Below, piece by piece: positions 59,259 to 64,000 of a stretch of DNA of 64,000 nt (positions are counted from its first letter, which is position 1; every line of letters starts with the position of its first letter). A program made the position numbers and the translations under genes. The notes beneath the pieces were generated by a model. The model was not told the origin of the DNA. It worked only from the letters and a program-made list of their open reading frames with translations, and ran no database searches. The stretch spans positions 186,001-250,000 of the forward strand of contig VENG01000005.1 of assembly GCA_009711705.1 (NCBI GenBank). Direction: 5' to 3'. The stretch is from Bacillota bacterium. GTDB lineage: Bacteria > Bacillota > Desulfotomaculia > Desulfotomaculales > VENG01.

Positions 59259-59846
59259 TTAACGGTGCATTCCACCATTGCTGCTTCCACCTGAATGGGA
59301 ATCGCTGCTGTCAGCTTTTTGCATTTGGTCAGTCATGTCATCCTGCACATCCACCATCTGATCCTGCATATCATTTTGAACATCAGACATCTGTGCTTGC
59401 ATATCCTCATGAACTTCAGTCATCTCTTGAGTGTCCATATTATTAGACTCGTGAACATCCTGCATTTGTGTTTGCAATTCAGCATCATTCATCATTTCAG
59501 TTCCCATCTGTAAATTAGCTGAACTATCTGCATCTTGCGAACCATCACTATCTTCATCTTCATCTGTAACTGCATCATCATTGTTTTCATTATTAGCTTC
59601 ATCGTCTGCTTCCTCTTCATCGGTGGTAGCTTCATCTTCTGTTTCATCTACATCATCTTTATTTTCATCGCTAGCTTCATCTTGATCTGTGGATGTAGTG
59701 TTTACATCTTCCATTGCAGCATTCATTTCATCTACAGTCATCTGTGCATTACTAACAGTAGCCGCGTTCGCTATACCGACAAGTGCAATTCCTAATACAA
59801 TTATAAAGAATGTCAATAATAACCTATGCTTTCCCATCTTTGCCAT
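59259..59846 (-). CDS. Secreted highly acidic Met/Gln-rich protein
   Basis: The 195-residue protein has a signal peptide (LLLTFFIIVLGIALVGIANA), an Asp/Glu stretch of about 60 residues (for example ENKDDVDETEDEATTDEEE), a C-terminal run of Met-Gln-Asp-Val repeats (QMQDVHES, MQAQMSDVQNDMQDQMVDVQ), and a His/Gly/Ser end. It may be a calcium- or metal-binding surface polymer. Its upstream region has the same SigI-like promoter as the 24037 gene, and both encode Met/Gln-rich exported proteins. Confidence 0.7.
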   Translation of the reverse strand: MAKMGKHRLLLTFFIIVLGIALVGIANAATVSNAQMTVDEMNAAMEDVNTTSTDQDEASDENKDDVDETEDEATTDEEEADDEANNENNDDAVTDEDEDSDGSQDADSSANLQMGTEMMNDAELQTQMQDVHESNNMDTQEMTEVHEDMQAQMSDVQNDMQDQMVDVQDDMTDQMQKADSSDSHSGGSSNGGMHR

Positions 59847-59931
59847 GCTTAACTCCTCCTTAAGTAATGGATAATTAGTTTTAAAGTTATACGGCTTTTT
59901 AACTCACCTCCCTTTGCCGCTTTCAATTAGT

Positions 59932-59962
59932 TATTCGAAGATGCTAATTAATTTAGGAGGGT
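59932..59962 (-). promoter_or_regulatory. Candidate SigI-type promoter, copy 2
   Basis: ACCCTCCT, 17 nt, CGAATA on the minus strand, followed by ACTAA as in copy 1 (24544). Start codon 86 nt downstream. The rest of 59847-60176 shows nothing else that I can support. Confidence 0.45.
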
Positions 59963-60176
59963 AATTACTAAATCCAGGCTATAAATTATTTCGTTATTAA
60001 TAAACCGGCTTAGTGGCTGGTTCCCCTTGGCTGATTTTTTAAAATCTGTTAGTGGTATGGCAATTTATACACTTGAGTTATTTTAAAAAAACGTTAAAAT
60101 GGAATATAGTCGACATTTCTGCAGCATTTACATTTGGTACATTTCGGTACTTTAGAATTGAAAGGTTGAGAAATAA

Positions 60177-61625
60177 ATGAAGATGTTTAAGAAAAGCATA
60201 ATGCTTCAATTGTGGCTGGTAATGACTTTGCTTGTTTTAACGACATTATGGCTAATCGGTTTTGTACAAACAAAAGTACTCGAACAAACCTATTACGGCC
60301 AGCATATTAACCAACTGACCATAGAAGGACAGAAGGTAGTAAATAAAGTACAATCTGGTGAAAACCCTGCTGATTTGAGTACACTCTCTCATATACTGGG
60401 GTTGAATATTATGATTGTCAATGAAGAGGGTTATATACAGGAGTGCCGGGGAATGGGCATGGACATGTCCCCCGGGACCGATGTCGATGTGTTTGGTCAT
60501 CACGGGATCCCTTGGGGAAAAGAAGAGTTTGAGAAAATCCTGCAAGGAGAAGAAATGCATTATATAGGCAAAAACCCCTTAATTGACCAGGATGTGCTTT
60601 CTGTCGCTCTACCATATCAGGCTCCACAGCAAAAGGGTATGGTCATGGTGAGCGCCCCCCTTGCCCCTATTACCGAAAGAGTATCAATATTGCAAAGAGT
60701 GACTGTTTATACAGGAATCGGGGGCATCCTTTTGGCAACCCTGCTGAGCCTTTTTCTCTCCCGCAGTGTGTCGTTCCCCCTGGTAAAAATGAATAAGGTT
60801 GCCTCTGCCATATCAAGGGGTGATTACAGCAACCGGCTTAATATTTACCGAGAAGATGAAATAGGTGTATTAGCAAATACCCTGAATTCCATGTCACAGG
60901 AAATTGAAGAAAAGATATCGGCCATCGAAAGAATGGATAACGCCAGGCGAGATTTTATAGCTAATGTTTCTCATGAACTGCGAACGCCGCTGTCGGTGAT
61001 GCAGGCATGTAATGAAGCGTTAACGGATGACATAGCTGAAACAGAGGAAGAAAGACAGGAATACCTGGAAAGCATTAATCAGGAAATTTTACGATTACGT
61101 CGCCTTGTTTCTGAGGTACTGGATTTACGTAAATTAGAATCCGGAAATGCGGATTTCAGTTTCTACCCGGTAAATGTTACGTCTCTAATACACGAAGTTA
61201 CAAAGATATTTAATACGGTTGCCTTGAAAAAAAATATCGATTTGCAGTTAAACCTGGAAGGAGAAGTGCCGGACATTAGGGCAAACAAAGATAAGATTAA
61301 GCAGGTTTTTGTCAACCTCCTGGACAATGCTATGAAAGCAACCCCGGAAGGCAGCAATATAAAGGTAGGAATGGCAAAGGCCAATGGGTTTGTCAAATTT
61401 GAGGTTAAAGATTCCGGTGCTGGAATTGACCAAAATGAACAACAGCTTATATGGGAAAGGTTCTATAAAGCAGACAAATCCAGAAACCGCTCCGGTTTCG
61501 GAACCGGCCTTGGCTTGCCTCTTGTTAAAAGGATTGTGGAAGCTCACGGAGGGCAAATCTGGGTTGAAAGCTCCCCTGGTGAAGGCGCCGCCTTTATTTT
61601 CACACTTCCCGCTGTCACCGACTAA
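60177..61625 (+). CDS. Sensor histidine kinase
   Basis: The 482-residue protein has TM1 (about 10-30), an extracellular domain of about 140 residues with a Met/His-containing loop (CRGMGMDMSPGTDVDVFGHHG), TM2 (about 175-197), HAMP, HisKA (FIANVSHELRTPLSVMQA) and HATPase_c (NLLDNAMKAT, DSGAGID, GTGLGLPLV). The Met/His loop could detect a metal. It is convergent with an OmpR-type regulator, the natural partner despite the opposite strand. Layout is close to the kinase at 42197. Confidence 0.9.
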   Translation: MKMFKKSIMLQLWLVMTLLVLTTLWLIGFVQTKVLEQTYYGQHINQLTIEGQKVVNKVQSGENPADLSTLSHILGLNIMIVNEEGYIQECRGMGMDMSPGTDVDVFGHHGIPWGKEEFEKILQGEEMHYIGKNPLIDQDVLSVALPYQAPQQKGMVMVSAPLAPITERVSILQRVTVYTGIGGILLATLLSLFLSRSVSFPLVKMNKVASAISRGDYSNRLNIYREDEIGVLANTLNSMSQEIEEKISAIERMDNARRDFIANVSHELRTPLSVMQACNEALTDDIAETEEERQEYLESINQEILRLRRLVSEVLDLRKLESGNADFSFYPVNVTSLIHEVTKIFNTVALKKNIDLQLNLEGEVPDIRANKDKIKQVFVNLLDNAMKATPEGSNIKVGMAKANGFVKFEVKDSGAGIDQNEQQLIWERFYKADKSRNRSGFGTGLGLPLVKRIVEAHGGQIWVESSPGEGAAFIFTLPAVTD

Positions 61626-61631
61626 TGAAAA

Positions 61632-61657
61632 GAGAGGAAGGCCCTAAATGGACCTTC
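61632..61657. terminator. Bidirectional terminator between kinase and regulator
   Basis: GAGGAAGGCCC-TAAAT-GGACCTTCCTC, one mismatch. Confidence 0.7.
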
Positions 61658-61677
61658 CTCCCTCAATTTCTCTTTAA

Positions 61678-62385
61678 CTATTTATTGTCCTCGGATGGTG
61701 GCTCAAACTTATAACCCACTCCCCAAACCGTATTAACATAAGATGTCTCATTACTGGCCGTGGCCAATTTTTCTCGCAAGCGATTAATATGGGTGTCTAC
61801 CGTTCGCGCGTCACCTAAATAATTATACCCCCATACCGACTCCAATATATTTTCTCTGCTAAAAATCCTGCCGGGTGAACCTGCCAAAATGTATAAGATA
61901 TCAAACTCTTTAGGTGTAAGTGTTACATTTTGATCATTGATAATGACCTTCCGAGTGTCAAGATTTATGGATATACCCTCAAAAGTTAAAATACTTTTCT
62001 TATCCTGTGAGGAACTTTTATCTACAGCCCGTCTTAGCACCGCCTTTACCCTGGCCACCAACTCCCTGGGAGAAAACGGCTTTACAACATAGTCGTCCGC
62101 TCCCATTTCAAGTCCTAAAATCCTGTCAATCTCATCCTCCCTTGCCGTTAGCATAATTATAGGGACATCACTGGTCTTTCTTAACTCACGACAGACTTCC
62201 CACCCATCGGCTCCCGGCATCATGATGTCCAGAACAACCAGATCCGGACTACATTTTTTAAATTCTTCAATGGCATCCAGGCCGTTAGAGCACTCAATAA
62301 CATTAAAATCTTCTTTCTCCAAATATTTTTTAACAATTTGGCAGATCTTTTCCTCATCATCTGCAATTAAAACCGTATTTTTCAC
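61678..62385 (-). CDS. OmpR-family response regulator
   Basis: The 235-residue protein has an N-terminal receiver (acidic pair in IADDEEK, phospho-Asp in VVLDIMMPGADG near residue 54, Lys in VVKPFSPREL near 104) and a C-terminal winged helix (LTPKEFDILYILAGSPGRIFSRE, DARTVDTHINRLREKL). It would be phosphorylated by the convergent kinase at 60177 or by the orphan at 42197. Its leader toward 62480 is AT-rich with no clear operator. Confidence 0.93.
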   Translation of the reverse strand: MKNTVLIADDEEKICQIVKKYLEKEDFNVIECSNGLDAIEEFKKCSPDLVVLDIMMPGADGWEVCRELRKTSDVPIIMLTAREDEIDRILGLEMGADDYVVKPFSPRELVARVKAVLRRAVDKSSSQDKKSILTFEGISINLDTRKVIINDQNVTLTPKEFDILYILAGSPGRIFSRENILESVWGYNYLGDARTVDTHINRLREKLATASNETSYVNTVWGVGYKFEPPSEDNK

Positions 62386-62786
62386 AAGCTACCACCTTTT
62401 TCTGCAAATTATCTAAAAAGATATTACCACATATCAATACTATCTCTCAAATTAACTTTGCAAACTAGTTTGATTCAATAAGATTATATGATCTTATTTT
62501 TACAGATCCATTGCACCTTTAACACAAAATTTAAAAGTTTGACTTTAAACGGATTTCAAATTGAATTCCGTGTATGGACAAAAACCCCAAAAAGGGACAA
62601 GACAGTGAAAAAGTTAAAAAATATAGCAAAGAACCAAGATTGTCATTCTGAGTGTAGCGAAGAATCTAAGTATTCGACACAAATCTGGACTTTTTCAGCA
62701 GTCTCAAAGGGGACGGCACCTTTTTTCTATACTTTCTTGGTAAAGTATAGAAAAACTCCGGTCATTTACCCGGAGTTTTCTGAAGA
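62386..62786. other. Gene-free stretch with genome-wide repeat fragments
   Basis: The open frame seen here translates repeat DNA and is not credible. TTGTCATTCTGAGTGTAGCG plus AAGAATCT (62639-62667) matches a repeat scattered in many bacterial genomes, and GGGGACGGCACCTTTTTT (62708-62725) matches the REP-type GGGGACAGGCACC also at 7985. A hairpin TTTTCTATACTTT...AAAGTATAGAAAA lies at 62721-62755. Confidence 0.6.
62752..62781 (-). terminator. Terminator of the zinc-ribbon gene
   Basis: AAAACTCCGG-TCATTTA-CCCGGAGTTTT; on the minus strand the T-run TTTTTCTATA follows. Confidence 0.75.
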
Positions 62787-62924
62787 TTAATCTAGTCGCT
62801 TAACTACGAAACATACGGCACTACATTTTGGACATAATTTAGTTTCATGAATTCCCCAGACGTAAATTATTTCCCCACATTCTTCACAGATTACAGTAAA
62901 TCCATCCCCAGCATCGCCAACCAC
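62787..62924 (-). CDS. 45-residue zinc-ribbon protein
   Basis: The product has two Cys pairs (CEECGEIIYVWG and CPKCSAVC) and an aromatic strand between them, as in a small zinc ribbon or rubredoxin-like knuckle. It starts at GTG 62924, which partly overlaps GAGGAG, so the exact start is unsure. It follows the RsgI-like gene by 18 nt on the same strand and is closed by a terminator, so they may share a transcript. Confidence 0.55.
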   Translation of the reverse strand: MVGDAGDGFTVICEECGEIIYVWGIHETKLCPKCSAVCFVVKRLD

Positions 62925-62942
62925 TCCTCGTATAAGTATTAA

Positions 62943-64000
62943 TTAATGACCATTCTCCATGTATTGATTCATTTGATCAGTATTAGGCATATTTCCTTCG
63001 TACCATTCTTCATGCACCCTGTAATCAGAGCGATCCTGCTTTTTATCTTCAGTTGTTGCCGAATGCATGTTATCGTCCGGTTCATTTACATTATTCATCA
63101 TAGGAATGTCATTCATTTCATTCACCTGCATGCCGGTATCTTTGCTAGAATCATTATCCCCCGACATACCATTCATATTATTACCGTGATTAGGCATTTC
63201 GTTGCCCTGGCCATTTACATTCCCACTGCCCGTTAGATCAGAATTGTTTTGCATATGGTTATTGTTTTCTTTATTCATTCCTGTTTCATAGTGATGTCCC
63301 TCAAACATTGAGCTTACCTCTTTGCTTTCTGTTAGTTCCATCATGTTTCTGTCATTCATTTCCTCAGCAGAAATATTGTTTCCTATTTCATGATAACGGT
63401 TCATAACCATATACCTGTTCACGGACAAGCCTTCGTTTAAAGCTTTTTCCCGGTCTTTTTCACTACTCATTTGGATGGAAACATAACCGTTAAGTTTTTT
63501 CTCCTTAAAGGTAGCATCAATAACCTCTTGTAGATCCTTCTTGTTTACAGCATTATAGTTATCCATCGGTACCACACTAGCCAAGACCACATTATCCGTA
63601 TCGTCCTTAATAAACCCTTCCGATGACGCTCTTTCCATAATCAAATTTACCGCTTTATATACATCAACTTCTTTTAAATCAAGCTCATCCAAGAGTTTTT
63701 GACCACCTTCGTTATACGACCGTGCACCTATCACCCTGGCATCTCTGTCCACTTCCAATTCCAAACTGGGATTGAAATCCAAGGCTACGTAGGCTGATGC
63801 CGGAACCGAAAATACCGTTAAATATATGCCCAGGAACATGAATAAGGCCAAAACCGCAGCAGCAGCGGGCATAAAACCTCTTACAAACATTTTTTGTTTA
63901 TGTTTTTTTGTTTCGTTTGTAAAGACCTCTATTATTTCTCCAGGGTTTACAGCATGCGGCGGTGCAGGCACTTCCAAAAACTGACCATGGCTGGTATAGA
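62943..64000 (-). CDS. RsgI-like anti-sigma factor with Met/Asn/Gly-rich tail (5' end outside window)
   Basis: The frame is open to the window edge. The visible 352 residues include the end of the N-terminal RsgI domain (GQFLEVPAPP), one transmembrane helix (AAAAVLALFMFLGIYLTVF, about 45-65), the extracellular RsgI-type domain (ASAYVALDFNPSLELEVDRDARV and following), and a low-complexity tail of Met, Asn, Gly and His. RsgI proteins hold SigI at the membrane and release it on an envelope signal. The tail is like the secreted proteins of this window, two of which have SigI-type promoters. SigI itself should lie just outside the right edge. Confidence 0.85.
   Translation of the reverse strand, partial: YTSHGQFLEVPAPPHAVNPGEIIEVFTNETKKHKQKMFVRGFMPAAAAVLALFMFLGIYLTVFSVPASAYVALDFNPSLELEVDRDARVIGARSYNEGGQKLLDELDLKEVDVYKAVNLIMERASSEGFIKDDTDNVVLASVVPMDNYNAVNKKDLQEVIDATFKEKKLNGYVSIQMSSEKDREKALNEGLSVNRYMVMNRYHEIGNNISAEEMNDRNMMELTESKEVSSMFEGHHYETGMNKENNNHMQNNSDLTGSGNVNGQGNEMPNHGNNMNGMSGDNDSSKDTGMQVNEMNDIPMMNNVNEPDDNMHSATTEDKKQDRSDYRVHEEWYEGNMPNTDQMNQYMENGH

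Noticed and set aside
62488..62790. 100-codon open frame
   Set aside because: Contains the CHSECSEES translation that comes from the TGTCATTCTGAG repeat; not a protein gene.

Overview
The window looks like chromosome of an anaerobic, endospore-forming Gram-positive bacterium, most plausibly a sulfate- or sulfite-respiring Peptococcaceae of the Desulfotomaculum/Desulfallas type. This is inferred from spore genes (SspH, GerP-like proteins, a Spo0E-like phosphatase, DUF1657, CotF-like), strong AGGAGG ribosome sites with frequent TTG/GTG starts, a complete sulfolactate (sulfonate) degradation locus, a relic of a NiFe hydrogenase, and low-to-mid GC. I saw no rRNA, tRNA, CRISPR array or intact transposase.

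0-8 kb: end of a TRAP transporter (dctPQM), small spore-type genes, an EmrB/QacA-type drug exporter, a repeat-rich gap, a GT4 glycosyltransferase and the first of several small secreted Met/Gly-rich proteins. 8-20.6 kb: a sulfolactate island. SlcC and ComC invert (S)- to (R)-sulfolactate through sulfopyruvate, SuyAB splits (R)-sulfolactate into pyruvate and sulfite, and a tripartite tricarboxylate-type (Tct) transporter imports the substrate. SuyAB and the transporter are each present twice around a FadR-type GntR regulator. The two transporter copies are essentially identical over about 2.9 kb, while the SuyAB copies have diverged. 20.7-27 kb: a spermidine-synthase-like membrane protein, Lgt, a possible mercury-type membrane protein, and very small membrane/sporulation peptides.

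27-37.1 kb: the most unusual region, a one-directional ten-gene operon: HTH regulator, UbiA prenyltransferase, Old Yellow Enzyme reductase (interrupted by an in-frame TAG), acyl carrier protein, alpha-oxoamine synthase, lipid kinase, ThiL-like kinase, ketoacyl-ACP synthase, extended SDR, radical SAM enzyme, and a small unknown protein. The ACP/oxoamine synthase/SDR/lipid kinase core is what a sphingoid-base or related aminolipid pathway would need; the product is unknown.

37.1-48.6 kb: a MacAB-type ABC exporter with a GbsR/MarR regulator (frameshifted) next to a perfect palindromic operator, an orphan histidine kinase, PspA, and two proteins with cell-wall-binding-repeat-2-like modules, one fused to a polytopic membrane domain. 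48.6-56 kb: a decayed, repeat-rich region with gene relics, a GGDEF protein and a spore-coat-like locus (two Hsp20s, GerPC- and GerPA/D/F-like genes). 56-64 kb: LysM-G5-M23 peptidase, Csp-type Cys-rich four-helix copper protein, several metal-binding-looking secreted proteins, a convergent histidine kinase/response regulator pair, and an RsgI-like anti-sigma factor cut by the window edge. Two secreted-protein genes share a promoter of the SigI type, which fits the nearby RsgI. A palindromic repeat that supplies stop codons to genes, a two-copy candidate small RNA, and a triple-hairpin element are dispersed through the window.
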